A DNA stretch of 64,000 nt. It comes from Streptomyces sp. NBC_00775 (lineage in GTDB: Bacteria; Actinomycetota; Actinomycetes; Streptomycetales; Streptomycetaceae). Shown one piece after another: positions 45,109-55,625 of the stretch (the first letter of the stretch is position 1; each line of letters begins with the position of its first letter). The position numbers and the translations under genes are program-made. The stretch lies in the NCBI RefSeq assembly GCF_036347135.1, contig NZ_CP108938.1, positions 9,362,001 to 9,426,000 on the forward strand. The letters run 5' to 3'. The notes beneath the pieces were generated by a model, which worked only from the letters and a program-made list of their open reading frames with translations, did not search any database and was not told the origin of the DNA.

Positions 45109-45781
45109 GCCGCCTGCAGCAGAGGAAGAGCTGTTCCTCGGGCGGGACGTCGGCGACCGCGGGGGCGTAGGTGTAGGAGGTCTCCTTGACGATCTCGAAG
45201 CCTCCGGTCTCGAGGACAAGGCGGAGGTCCTCCAGCAGGTAGCCGGAGACCCGGATCGTGTGTCCGAGGAACGGGATCTCGAAGTCGTCCACGTCGGCTT
45301 CCACCATCGAGAGGACGAACAGGCCGCCGGGAACCAACAGGTGGTGGATCGTGCGCAGTGCGAGGGGAATCTCTCCGCGCGGCAGCATCAGCAGCGAGAA
45401 GAAGGCCGCAACGGCGTCGAAGCGGCCCAGGTCGTGGCGGCCGCCCGGTCGCAGGTCGGCGAGGTCCAGCTGGTGGAACGTGGCTTCCGGGACGTACTCC
45501 CGGGCGAGTTTCACCATCCCACCGGACAGATCGACGCCCACGAGCTCGAAGCCCGCGTCCGTCAACTGGCGTGCGGTAGGCACTCCGGTGCCGCAGCCGA
45601 GGTCGAGCACGCGGGATCCCGCCGGGAGGGATGCGATCAGCCATTCGCCCGCGGAAATCTGGCCCTCCTTGTGGGGGAAGGCCTCGTGGTAGCGGTCGCC
45701 GATGGCGTCGAACGCCTCGGCCTGACCCGTACGGTCGAGCCGCAGGGTCTCGTCATCGGTCCCATGGTCACTGCTGGTCAC
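45101..45781 (-). CDS. SAM-dependent class I methyltransferase
   Basis: 226 residues from GTG 45781, seven to eight bases after GAGAGGT. It has the Rossmann methyltransferase motifs: VLDLGCGTGVPTARQL (SAM binding), FELVGVDLSGGMVKLAR, and FDAVAAFFSLLMLP. The end has CCRRRD with two Cys. The target is unknown. Overlap with the phosphatase gene suggests one transcript. A longer in-frame N-terminus up to 45904 exists but has no family support. Confidence 0.82.
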   Translation of the reverse strand: MTSSDHGTDDETLRLDRTGQAEAFDAIGDRYHEAFPHKEGQISAGEWLIASLPAGSRVLDLGCGTGVPTARQLTDAGFELVGVDLSGGMVKLAREYVPEATFHQLDLADLRPGGRHDLGRFDAVAAFFSLLMLPRGEIPLALRTIHHLLVPGGLFVLSMVEADVDDFEIPFLGHTIRVSGYLLEDLRLVLETGGFEIVKETSYTYAPAVADVPPEEQLFLCCRRRD

Positions 45782-45941
45782 GAAAGTTACCTCTCGTTGC
45801 ACACGGTGGATTGTCCCATAATCAGGCACAATCGGGCGGGTTCGCTGGAGAGGGGAGGGCCTCGCCCGCCTGTCCCGGCCGGTCTCCCGGCGAGCGGTCG
45901 GCAAGATCGCCGTCTACGGCCGGCGGGCTACGCTGACCGTC

Positions 45942-47342
<1,401 letters not shown>

Positions 47343-47361
47343 CCCCGGGACAATCGTCGCC

Positions 47362-48096
47362 ATGACCGACGGTATGGACGACGCCGAGAGCCGCCTCGCC
47401 AGGATCGAGCGGCTGCTGGAGAGCCGCGAGCGCGAGGTGGCACCCGCGTGGCGCCGGGCGACGCGGGGTGAGTCGCGCTGGGCGGTGTCCGCCGTGATCC
47501 TGGTGGCGGTCGCCCTCCAGCTGGTGCTCCCGCACCGGCTCACGCTCCATCCGTACTGGGCGCTGCCGGTCCTGGAGCTGGTGCTGCTGGCCGGCCTGAT
47601 CGCCGCGAACCCCCGGCGGGTCGAGCCCCGGACCCGGTGGCTGCGGTGGCTGGACCTGGCCCTGATCTGCGTGATCAGCCTGGCCAACGGCTGGGCGGCG
47701 GACCAACTGGTGGCGGGCCTGGTGAACGGCACCGAGGGGAAGGACGCGGGGCCGCTGCTGCTGACCGGCGGCGGCATCTGGCTGACGAACGTCATCGTGT
47801 TCGCCCTCTGGTACTGGGAGTGGGACCGCGGCGGACCGATGGCACGGGCCCGCGGCCACCATCAGTTCCCCGACTTCCTCTTCGTACAGATGCAGAGCCC
47901 GGACACCGCCCCGCCGGACTGGGAGCCGGCGTTCCTGGACTACCTGTACCTGTCGTTCACCAACTCCACCGCCTTCAGCCCGACCGACGTGATGCCGCTG
48001 TCGCGCTGGGCCAAGATGCTGATGATGCTGCAGTCCTCGGTCTCGCTGGTGATCGTGGTCCTGGTGGTCGCCCGGGCCGTCAACATCCTGCATTGA
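47362..48096 (+). CDS. Putative membrane protein (DUF1345-like)
   Basis: 244 residues. An N-terminal charged coil (ESRLARIERLLESREREV) precedes about five membrane segments. The end, YLYLSFTNSTAFSPTDVMPLSRWAKMLMMLQSSVSLVIVVLVVARAVNIL (spread over residues 194-243), looks like a two-segment ion-channel pore module without the selectivity TxGYG, matching the DUF1345 pattern I know. It starts 19 bases after lpdA. Function unknown; transport of small ions is a guess. Confidence 0.7.
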   Translation: MTDGMDDAESRLARIERLLESREREVAPAWRRATRGESRWAVSAVILVAVALQLVLPHRLTLHPYWALPVLELVLLAGLIAANPRRVEPRTRWLRWLDLALICVISLANGWAADQLVAGLVNGTEGKDAGPLLLTGGGIWLTNVIVFALWYWEWDRGGPMARARGHHQFPDFLFVQMQSPDTAPPDWEPAFLDYLYLSFTNSTAFSPTDVMPLSRWAKMLMMLQSSVSLVIVVLVVARAVNILH

Positions 48097-48186
48097 CAGA
48101 GCGGGCGGGGGACATCCGGCGCGCGCGATCGGCCCGGAGCTGGTCTGCTGGTTCGAGGGGCCGTCGCACTCGTCCCGGAGAGACAC

Positions 48187-49212
48187 ATGACTACCTATCG
48201 AGTTGCCCAGGTGACCGCCGTCGGCGGGCCGTTCGAGATCACTGAGCGTGAGGTGCCGCGGCCGGGCCCCGGCCATGTACGGATCGCCGTGGAGGCCTGC
48301 GGGATCTGCCACAGCGACTCCTACTTCGTGAATGCCGGCCTGCCGGGCGTCCGGTTTCCGGTGGTTGCCGGGCATGAGATCGCCGGGAGCATCGAAGAGC
48401 TCGGCGAGGGCACGCAAGAACGAGGCTGGCGGGTGGGAGATCGAGTGGCGGTGGGCTGGTTCGGAGGCAGCTGCGGCTACTGCGAGCCTTGCAGACAGGG
48501 CGACTTCATCGTGTGCGAGAACCTCAAGGTCCCCGGGTGGGCCTATGACGGGGGCTTCGCCGAGGCGGTGATCGCGCCGGCCGACGCCTTGGCCCGGATT
48601 CCCGACGCGCTGACGGCGAGCGACGCGGGGCCCATGGCCTGCGCGGGTGTGACCACGTTCAACGGGCTGCGGCGCAGCTCCGCCCAGCCGGGCGATCGGG
48701 TCGCCGTACTCGGCATCGGCGGACTCGGCCACCTGGGCGTGCAGTACGCGGTCGCCATGGGCTTCGAGACGGTGGCGATCGCCCGGGGAGCCGGCAAGGC
48801 CGACTTCGCCAAGCAACTCGGCGCTCACCACTACATCGACAGCACGGGAGACACCGCCGTCGCGGACGCCCTGCGGTCTCTCGGCGGTGTCAAGGTCGTG
48901 CTGGCCACCGCCGGCAGTTCCGATGCCATCACGGCGACCATGGACGGGCTGTCGCACCGTGGTGAGCTGGTGGTCATCGGGGTGGCTCCCGAGCCACTGG
49001 GGATCAGCCCGCTCCAGCTGCTCATGAGCGGCAAGGTCGTCCGCGGCCACCCGTCGGGCACCGCGCAGGATGTGCAGGACACCATGGCGTTCAGCGCCCT
49101 GCACGGCATCCGCCCGACCGTCGAGACCGTCCCGCTGGACCAGGCCGACGAGGCGTATCAGAAGATGCTCTCCGGCACGGCCCGCTTCCGGATGGTGCTC
49201 ACCACCCGCTGA
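48187..49212 (+). CDS. Zinc-dependent alcohol dehydrogenase
   Basis: 341 residues, ATG 48187 after GGAGAGA. MDR family with zinc ligands: Cys38 in ACGICHSD, GHE at 62-64, and the four structural-zinc Cys in CGYCEPCRQGDFIVC. The nucleotide site is VLGIGGLGHLGVQYA. It is like the AdhA/AdhP group that oxidises ethanol and other primary alcohols with NAD. The alpha of GRxTNYxGxx is replaced by YRVAQVT. It stands alone, 90 bases after the membrane protein. Confidence 0.85.
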   Translation: MTTYRVAQVTAVGGPFEITEREVPRPGPGHVRIAVEACGICHSDSYFVNAGLPGVRFPVVAGHEIAGSIEELGEGTQERGWRVGDRVAVGWFGGSCGYCEPCRQGDFIVCENLKVPGWAYDGGFAEAVIAPADALARIPDALTASDAGPMACAGVTTFNGLRRSSAQPGDRVAVLGIGGLGHLGVQYAVAMGFETVAIARGAGKADFAKQLGAHHYIDSTGDTAVADALRSLGGVKVVLATAGSSDAITATMDGLSHRGELVVIGVAPEPLGISPLQLLMSGKVVRGHPSGTAQDVQDTMAFSALHGIRPTVETVPLDQADEAYQKMLSGTARFRMVLTTR

Positions 49213-49274
49213 CGTACGCGCCCCCGTCGCACACTCGCAGGACGCGAGCCCAACCGCTGGGTAGTCTCCCAGAC

Positions 49275-49721
49275 ATGCGGATCTCCGTTTCCTCGGACAT
49301 GGACGAACCCGTGGCCCGCTCCCTTGTCGCGGAGCTGCGCAGCCGTGGCCACGAGGTGCGGACGCATGGGGCGCTGCGCCCCGGGGACGACCCGCGGTGG
49401 GCGGCATGCTCGGAGGCGGCGGCCCGGGAGGTCGCCGCCGGGACGTCGGACCAGGCGATCGTGTGCTGCTGGACCGGCACCGGCGCGTCGATCGCCGCGA
49501 ACAAGGTGCCAGGGGTACGAGCGGCCCTGTGCACGGACGCGTACACGGCGGACGGCGCCCGCCGCTGGAACGACGCCAATGTGCTGGCGCTCAGTCTGCG
49601 GCTGACGTCCGAGCCGCTGCTCAAGGAGATCCTTGACGCCTGGTTCGCCGCCCGGGCCAGCGAGGACGCCGACGACCGGGAGAACATCGCCCACGTCGGA
49701 CGCCTCGACCTCGGGGGATAG
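49275..49721 (+). CDS. RpiB/LacA/LacB-family sugar-phosphate isomerase
   Basis: 148 residues. The pattern ISVSSDMDEPVARSLVAELRSRGHEV, IVCCWTGTGASIAANKVPGVRAALCTDAYTADGARRWNDANVLALSLRLT (residues 62-110, split) corresponds to RpiB, in which the Cys-x-G/W-TG-x-G loop forms the active site. The Cys in VCCWTGTG is present. Substrate could be ribose-5-phosphate or another pentose/hexose phosphate. It follows adh by about 60 bases. Confidence 0.8.
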   Translation: MRISVSSDMDEPVARSLVAELRSRGHEVRTHGALRPGDDPRWAACSEAAAREVAAGTSDQAIVCCWTGTGASIAANKVPGVRAALCTDAYTADGARRWNDANVLALSLRLTSEPLLKEILDAWFAARASEDADDRENIAHVGRLDLGG

Positions 49722-49764
49722 CGGGCCCCAGAGCCGTGGAACCCCGCTGCCCCGTTGCCGGGCT

Positions 49765-50964
49765 TCAGGCGGGCCGTGCCGCGCCGTGGATCGCCGACTC
49801 TCCGGCGAAGAAGATCGACTCCTCGCGAAGGTAGCCCCCCTGGCTCGGCGCGTGGATCATCATGCCGTCGCCGATGTAGAGGCCGACGTGGCTGACGTCG
49901 CCGTAGAAGAAGATCAGGTCGCCGGGTCGGATGCTGGCGAAGGGGATCGCCGTGCCGGTGACCGCCTGCTCGTACGCGGTGCGCGGGAGTGCGACTCCGG
50001 CGGTCTTCCAGGCGGCCTGGGTCAGGCTGGAACAGTCGTACGAGCCCGGTCCGGTGGCGCCCCAGACGCACGGTCTGCCGATCTGTTCACGGGCGAAGGC
50101 CAGTGCCCTCGCGGCCTTCCTGCCGTACTCGGAGTCCGGTGCGCTGTCCGCGCCGAACGGCATGCTCGTGTCGAGCAGCATGCCCCCGGCGAGGGATGTG
50201 TCGGTGCCGAGGGCGGCCGATTGCGGTGTCTGCCATTCCTCCGTGGCCTGGCGGCCGGCCCATGCCTCGGAGGTGGGCCACGCGTCCTCGGCCGGCCGGG
50301 AGGCGATCGCGGCGATGGGCGTGCTCCGCTGTGCGGCGATGTGCCGGGTGAGCAGGTCGCGGGCCTTGGCGAGCTTCTGCTGGATCTGCTCCTTGGAGGT
50401 CTTCAGCGAGGGCTGCCGGGGCTCGATGGCCGGTGCGGGCAGGGCCTTGGTGACTTCCTGCCGTGTCTCCGGTGCGGCCGGCAGCGCGGGGACGGCCCTG
50501 GCGGTCAACTCCGCCACAGGACCGGCGGCCCTCGCGGCGGCGGGACCGGCGGTCAGTTCCGGGACGGGCCCGGCGGTCAGTTCCGGGACGGGGCCGGCGG
50601 TCAGTTCCGGGACGGGTCGGCCGGCCGCCTGCCGCCCACGGTCGGTGGGTCCGTTCTGCGGGCGTTCCGCCGGGCGGGCCGGCATTCTGTCGGCCGGGAG
50701 CCTGGCCGGCACGGTGGGACCCAGCCGCGTGCGCGCCACGTCGAACCACTGCCTGGTCACGTCGTCGACGGCGGGATCGGTGCGCCTGCGCCCGTTGTCC
50801 GCCGCCGGGTTGACGCGCCCCCACGTCCCCGTGGACGTCGCACGGGTCGCGTTGTAGTTGCCGGTGGCGGTCTCGGCCTGGTCGTAGAGGGCGCTGATCC
50901 GCTGCCGGACCTCTTCTTGGCTAGGCCCGTCCGCCGCGCGGGATGTGGCTTGTTCCGGCGCCAT
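49765..50964 (-). CDS. NlpC/P60 (C40) peptidase with Pro/Ala-rich linker, no signal peptide
   Basis: 399 residues from ATG 50964. The C-terminal 130 residues form a C40 peptidase: Cys about 310 in YDCSSLTQAAW, His in VSHVGLYIGDG, and MIHAPSQGG. These enzymes cut peptidoglycan stem peptides. The first 280 residues are low-complexity with three PVPELTAG repeats and a helical stretch (KEQIQQKLAKARDLL). No hydrophobic signal or twin-Arg motif is visible at the N-terminus, which is odd for a wall enzyme. It may be exported by another route or cut elsewhere. Confidence 0.8.
   Translation of the reverse strand: MAPEQATSRAADGPSQEEVRQRISALYDQAETATGNYNATRATSTGTWGRVNPAADNGRRRTDPAVDDVTRQWFDVARTRLGPTVPARLPADRMPARPAERPQNGPTDRGRQAAGRPVPELTAGPVPELTAGPVPELTAGPAAARAAGPVAELTARAVPALPAAPETRQEVTKALPAPAIEPRQPSLKTSKEQIQQKLAKARDLLTRHIAAQRSTPIAAIASRPAEDAWPTSEAWAGRQATEEWQTPQSAALGTDTSLAGGMLLDTSMPFGADSAPDSEYGRKAARALAFAREQIGRPCVWGATGPGSYDCSSLTQAAWKTAGVALPRTAYEQAVTGTAIPFASIRPGDLIFFYGDVSHVGLYIGDGMMIHAPSQGGYLREESIFFAGESAIHGAARPA
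50546..50617 (-). repeat. Three 24-bp repeats encoding PVPELTAG
   Basis: A 24-base unit with GGTCAGTTCC at 50551, 50575 and 50599 (plus strand) repeats three times almost exactly inside the C40 peptidase gene. It codes for the eight-residue linker unit PVPELTAG. A degenerate fourth unit (PVAELTAR) follows about 30 bases away. Confidence 0.85.
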
Positions 50965-51274
50965 GGGAGACGCGCTCCTTCCGTGTTCCGCCTACCGAGT
51001 TAGCTGTCGGGTTCGGGCGGACGGTTCCGGAAGGTATGCCCTACGGCCCTTGCCCTGCTGGGCAGTTGGGCCGATTCACCCCAAGTTCGGTTGGGTCCCC
51101 GGCTCCGGCTGCCACGGAGGCGCACCGGACTCGGCGGAGGCCGCGCGACCCGGCGAGGTTCGCCGGAGGGAGTCGTGTTGCCTGTCGCCAACCTAGCCAA
51201 TTTGTGTGGCTCGCGTGAAGATTGAAGCGCGAAGTGTCCGATATGTATTTGTGACCTTCGTCGTACTGGCTGCC

Positions 51275-54200
51275 TCAGTAGACATCGCGGACGTAGCGTT
51301 TGTCGGCCGCGAGCTGCTTGACGAACGCGGCGGCGCCGTCCTCGTCCAGACCGCCGTGCACGACGGCGATGTCGCGCAGCGCCCGGTCGACGTCCTTGGC
51401 CATACGGGAGGCGTCACCGCAGACATAGAAGTGGGCGCCGTCCTGGAGCCAGGACCACAGTTGGGGGCCGTGCTCGCGCATGCGGTCCTGGACGTACACC
51501 TTGGTGCGCCGGTCGCGGGAGAAGGCCGTGTCCAGGCGAGAGAGGGTGCCGTGGGTGAGGTGGGCGGTGAGTTCGTCCTCGTAGTAGTGGTCGGTGGCGC
51601 GGTGCTGTTCACCGAAGAACAGCCAGTTGGGGCCGTGGTGGCCGAGCGCGCGTCGCTCGTCGAGGAAGCCCATGAAGGGGGCGACCCCGGTGCCGGGGCC
51701 CACCATCACCATCGGCGTGGTGGGGTCGGCGGGTGGCCGGAAGTGCGGGGACCGCTGGACGAAGACCGGTACCGGGCTGTCCGGTTCGGCGTCCGCGAGG
51801 AACGGGGAGCACACGCCCTGACGGAGGCGGCCGTGCAGGCTCTCCCAGCGGACGACGGACACCGTCAGCGAGACCAGGTGGGGATCGGTGAGCGGGCTGG
51901 ACGAGATGGAGTACAGCCGCGGTTGCAGTCGCTTGAGCGCGTCCGTCCATTCCTGCGCGGTGGCCCGCACCGGAAGCTCGGTGAGGACGTCGACGGTCTG
52001 CCGGCCCCAGCACCACTTCGCGAGTTCGTCCTTGTTGTCGGGACGCAGCAGCTTCTTCAACTCGCGCGGGTCATGGACGCGTTCGCTGATGAAGCGCAGC
52101 ACGTCGGGGGTGACGCGGGTGATGTCCAGGTGCTCGCTCAGGGCTTGGCGCAGAGCGACCTCACCGACACCCGCGACCTCCACGGTGGCGGCCGGGTCGA
52201 GGCCGGTGACGGCCAGCAACTCGCCCACCAGCTCGGGGTGGTTGACGGGACGTATGCCGAGTGCGTCACCGGCCTCGTACGTCAGCGGTACGTCGCTGTC
52301 GCGGGTGTCGAAGGTGAAGCGCCGTACCTCTTTGCCCGCCCCCGGCCGGCTCAGCAGCCGGTTGCCGGTGAGGCGTGCGGTGACCGGGGCGGGCTTCCGT
52401 GAACTCCGGGAGGGCGCGGGGGCGAGTGCCGGCGCCGCCACGGGGGCGGGGGTCAGCGCGGTGAGGACCTGGTCCAGCCAGGCCCGCGCCGAAGGCTCGT
52501 AGTCCGGTTCGCAGTCCGTGCGGGGCGCCAGACGCACCGCGCCCAGCTCGTCCAGACGCTGGTCCAGGCGGCGGCCGTGCCCGCAGAAGTCGGCGTAGGA
52601 GGAGTCGCCGAAGGCGAGGACCGCGTACTGCCTGCCGGCAAGGCTCGGGGTGTCGTGCGAGGCCAGGGAGTCCCAGAAGGAGGAGCCGTTGTCGGGGGCG
52701 TCTCCGTCGCCGAAGGTGCTGGTGATCAGGAGCAGACCGGCGGCAGGCGGCAGCGCGGCGAGATCGGCGTCGTCCATGCCGACGAGGCTGGCCCGGTGTC
52801 CGGCCGAGGCGAGCCGCTCGGCGGTGGCCGCCGCGAACTCCTCGGCGTTGCCGGTCTGCGACGCCCACAGGACGACGATCTCGCGTCCCTCGGCGACGGA
52901 CGTGCGGGGCACGGAGACCGCGGCGGGCTCGGCGCGGGAGTACATGCCGGCCAGCACGCCGTTGACCCACAGAGCGTGGCCGGGGCTGAACGGCGCCGTC
53001 GGCGGGAGCACCGGCACGCCGGGGGCGCCCGCGTCGATACCGGCGAGGAATCCGACCAGATAGGTGCGCTCGGTCTCGCTCAGCACGGGCGGCGGCGGGG
53101 CGGGGTCCAGGCCGAAGGCGATGGCCGCCGCGCTCGGCACCACGGCGCCGGGCGCGGTAACGGGGACCGTAACCGGGACGGGCACGTCGGCCCGCGCGGG
53201 CACCTCGGCCGGCACGGCGGCCCGCGTGGCCACCTTCGCCAGCGACACCGCGCACACCTTGAACTCGGGCTGGAACGAGAGCGGGTCGACGGCATCGCTG
53301 GTCACGGCGTTGACGCTCAGATACTCGCCGAACAGGTCGTTCCAGTGGAACGGGGCGAAACAGTTTCCCGGCCGGACCCGGTCCGTCACCACCGCGGGGA
53401 GCACGGCCCGGCCGCGCCGGGAGGCGACCTCCACCGAGTCACCGTCGCGGATGTCCAGCACCTGGGCGTCGTCCGGGTGCAGTTCCACGAACGGGCCCGG
53501 ATTCAGCTTGTTGAGCTTGGCGACCTTGCCCGTCTTCGTGAGGGTGTGCCACTGATGCTGCACCCGCCCGGTGTTCAGTACGAACGGGTAGTCGTCGTCC
53601 GGCATCTCGGCCGCCGGAAGGTGCGGGCGGGCGTGGAAGACGGCTCGGCCGCTCGGCGTGGGAAAGAACAGGCGGCCGTCCTCGGCGACGTACCTGACCG
53701 GGTTGCGGTCGGGCCCGTCGTCGGACGCCGCGGGCCACTGCACGGAGGTGGAGCGCAGCCGCTCGTAGGACACCCCGCGCAGGTCGTAGCCGGTCTTCGG
53801 GTTCCAGGCGCGCTTGATCTCCTCGAAGACCTCCTCCGCGCTGTCGTAGGAGAAGCCCTTCTCGTACCCCATCTCGCGCGCGACAGCCGCGATGATCCGC
53901 CAGTCCGCCATGGCTTCGCCGGGCGGCTCCACCGCGGGCCGGGCGAGGGTGAGGTTGCGCTCGCTGTTGATGAGGACGCCCTCGGTCTCGGTCCACAGCG
54001 CTCCGGGCAGGATCACATCGGCGTACGCGTTGGTCTCGGTGTCGGCGAACACGTCCTGGGTGACGACGAATTCGGCCGCCTCCAGGCCTTCGATCACGGT
54101 CTTGCGGTTGGCGACCGAGGCGACGGGGTTGGTGCAGATGATCCAGCAGGCCTTGATGTGGCCGTCGGTCATCCGCTGGAACATCTCCACCGTGCCCTGG

Positions 54201-55366
54201 CCGACGCCGTCCTTTCGGATCGAGCCCGGAGGCAGCCCCCACAGCTCCTCGGTGAACGCCCGCTCCTCGTCCACCAGCACCGAGCGCTGGCCGGGGAGAC
54301 CCGGTCCCATGTAGCCCATCTCGCGGCCGCCCATGGCGTTGGGCTGGCCGGTCAGGGAGAACGGGCCGCTGCCCGGGCGGCAGATCGCGCCGGTGGCCAG
54401 ATGGAGGTTGACCAGGGCGTTGGTGTTCCAGGTGCCGTGGGTGGACTGGTTCAGACCCATGGTCCAGCAGCTCATCCACTCCCCGGCCTCGCCGATGAGC
54501 CGTGCCGCCTCGCGGATGTCCCGCTCCGGGATGCCGGTGATCTCGCTGACCGTGTCCGGCGGGTAGTCGGCGAGGAACTCCGGCAGCGCCTCCCAGCCCT
54601 CGGTGTGCGCGGCGATGAACTCCGCGTCCGTGTGCCCGTTCTCGTACAGCAGACGCAGCAGGCCGTTGAGGAGCGCCAGGTCGGTGCCGGGCCGGATCTG
54701 CAGGAACAGATCGGCCTTGTCGGCGGTGGCGCTGCGCCGCGGGTCGACGACGATCAGTTTGGCCCCGGCCTTCTTGACCCGGTCCATCATCCGCAGGAAG
54801 AGGATGGGGTGGCAGTCGGCCATGTTGGAGCCGATGACGAAGAAGACGTCCGCGCGTTCGAAATCCTGGTACGAGCCGGGCGGACCGTCCGCGCCGAGCG
54901 AGAGTTTGTAGCCGGTGCCCGCGCTGGCCATGCACAGCCGTGAGTTCGACTCGATCTGATTGGTGCGCACGAAGCCCTTGGCCAGCTTGTTCGCCAGATA
55001 CTGCGCCTCAAGGCTCATCTGCCCGGACACATAGAACGCGAGCGCGTCCGGACCGTGCTCGTCGACGACCGCCCGCAGCCGCCGCGCCGTCTCCCTGATC
55101 GCCGCGTCCACACCGACGGGCGCCGGCTCCTCCTCACGCCGCTCCCGTACGAGCGCCGTGGTCAGCCGTCCGGGGGCGGCCAGCATCTCCGCCGTGGTGG
55201 CGCCCTTGGTGCACAGCCGGCCGAAGTTCGCGGGGTGCGCCTTGTCGCCGGACGCCTTGAGGACCGTACGCCGCCCATCGGGCCCCATACCGATGTCGAG
55301 CACCATGCCGCAGCCGACACCGCAGTACGAGCAGACCGTGCGCACCTGCGTCGCGGTCGTGGTCAC
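51275..55366 (-). CDS. Fused assimilatory nitrate reductase with flavodoxin-FAD/NADPH reductase domain
   Basis: 1363 residues from GTG 55366. N-terminal molybdopterin enzyme: 4Fe-4S cluster CSYCGVGCG (13-20) with a fourth Cys in RLCTKG, Mo-bis-MGD domains to about 690, ending with the dinucleotide-binding domain ([15 protein letters not shown]). From about 800 a flavodoxin domain ([24 protein letters not shown]) and, to the end, an FAD/NADPH domain ([38 protein letters not shown]). One chain carries electrons from NADPH via FAD, FMN and Fe-S to Mo and nitrate. Known in Streptomyces as a bifunctional nitrate reductase/flavoprotein. GlnR control is likely. Confidence 0.88.
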   Translation of the reverse strand: MTTTATQVRTVCSYCGVGCGMVLDIGMGPDGRRTVLKASGDKAHPANFGRLCTKGATTAEMLAAPGRLTTALVRERREEEPAPVGVDAAIRETARRLRAVVDEHGPDALAFYVSGQMSLEAQYLANKLAKGFVRTNQIESNSRLCMASAGTGYKLSLGADGPPGSYQDFERADVFFVIGSNMADCHPILFLRMMDRVKKAGAKLIVVDPRRSATADKADLFLQIRPGTDLALLNGLLRLLYENGHTDAEFIAAHTEGWEALPEFLADYPPDTVSEITGIPERDIREAARLIGEAGEWMSCWTMGLNQSTHGTWNTNALVNLHLATGAICRPGSGPFSLTGQPNAMGGREMGYMGPGLPGQRSVLVDEERAFTEELWGLPPGSIRKDGVGQGTVEMFQRMTDGHIKACWIICTNPVASVANRKTVIEGLEAAEFVVTQDVFADTETNAYADVILPGALWTETEGVLINSERNLTLARPAVEPPGEAMADWRIIAAVAREMGYEKGFSYDSAEEVFEEIKRAWNPKTGYDLRGVSYERLRSTSVQWPAASDDGPDRNPVRYVAEDGRLFFPTPSGRAVFHARPHLPAAEMPDDDYPFVLNTGRVQHQWHTLTKTGKVAKLNKLNPGPFVELHPDDAQVLDIRDGDSVEVASRRGRAVLPAVVTDRVRPGNCFAPFHWNDLFGEYLSVNAVTSDAVDPLSFQPEFKVCAVSLAKVATRAAVPAEVPARADVPVPVTVPVTAPGAVVPSAAAIAFGLDPAPPPPVLSETERTYLVGFLAGIDAGAPGVPVLPPTAPFSPGHALWVNGVLAGMYSRAEPAAVSVPRTSVAEGREIVVLWASQTGNAEEFAAATAERLASAGHRASLVGMDDADLAALPPAAGLLLITSTFGDGDAPDNGSSFWDSLASHDTPSLAGRQYAVLAFGDSSYADFCGHGRRLDQRLDELGAVRLAPRTDCEPDYEPSARAWLDQVLTALTPAPVAAPALAPAPSRSSRKPAPVTARLTGNRLLSRPGAGKEVRRFTFDTRDSDVPLTYEAGDALGIRPVNHPELVGELLAVTGLDPAATVEVAGVGEVALRQALSEHLDITRVTPDVLRFISERVHDPRELKKLLRPDNKDELAKWCWGRQTVDVLTELPVRATAQEWTDALKRLQPRLYSISSSPLTDPHLVSLTVSVVRWESLHGRLRQGVCSPFLADAEPDSPVPVFVQRSPHFRPPADPTTPMVMVGPGTGVAPFMGFLDERRALGHHGPNWLFFGEQHRATDHYYEDELTAHLTHGTLSRLDTAFSRDRRTKVYVQDRMREHGPQLWSWLQDGAHFYVCGDASRMAKDVDRALRDIAVVHGGLDEDGAAAFVKQLAADKRYVRDVY

Positions 55367-55417
55367 GGGCGATCCCTCTCGTCACTGGATGCGTCCACCC
55401 GACCGTACGAAATGCCC

Positions 55418-55433
55418 ATTACGTGCGCGTCAC
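55418..55433 (-). promoter_or_regulatory. Possible GlnR box upstream of the nitrate reductase
   Basis: On the minus strand it reads GTGAC-GCGCAC-GTAAT, close to the GlnR pattern gTnAC-n6-GnAAn. Another GTAAC lies about 20 bases upstream. It is 50 to 70 bases before the start. Weak by itself; nitrogen control is expected for this gene. Confidence 0.3.
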
Positions 55434-55510
55434 ACGAGATGATCATCAGCGGTTACGTGCCTCACACACCCGCTGTCGGGGGTGTGTGAGGAGTGGGGGT
55501 GTGCGCCAGA

Positions 55511-55535
55511 ACCTCATAAGTCAGGCTTATGAGGT
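55511..55535. promoter_or_regulatory. Perfect 10-bp palindrome between nas and fprA
   Basis: ACCTCATAAG-tcagg-CTTATGAGGT, perfect over 10 bp on each side with a 5-base centre. It lies 90 bases before the fprA start and 145 before the nitrate reductase start, with a -10-like TAGGAT at 55561. The AT-rich arms favour a regulator site over a terminator. The regulator is not recognised. Confidence 0.6.
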
Positions 55536-55625
55536 CATAGATCCAGCCCGGCTACTGACTTAGGATTGCCTTAGTTTAGGCTTCCCGGCGAGTACTCCTG
55601 ATCATCGCTCGAAGGGAACCTGATC

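Noticed and set aside
49720..49748. AGCGGG/CCCGCT repeat after the RpiB-like gene as terminator
   Set aside because: Only six base pairs with a loop of about 17 bases; too weak to call.
52577..54943. 788-codon ORF opposite the nitrate reductase
   Set aside because: Antisense shadow with no motif; the minus strand carries all cofactor motifs of the reductase.
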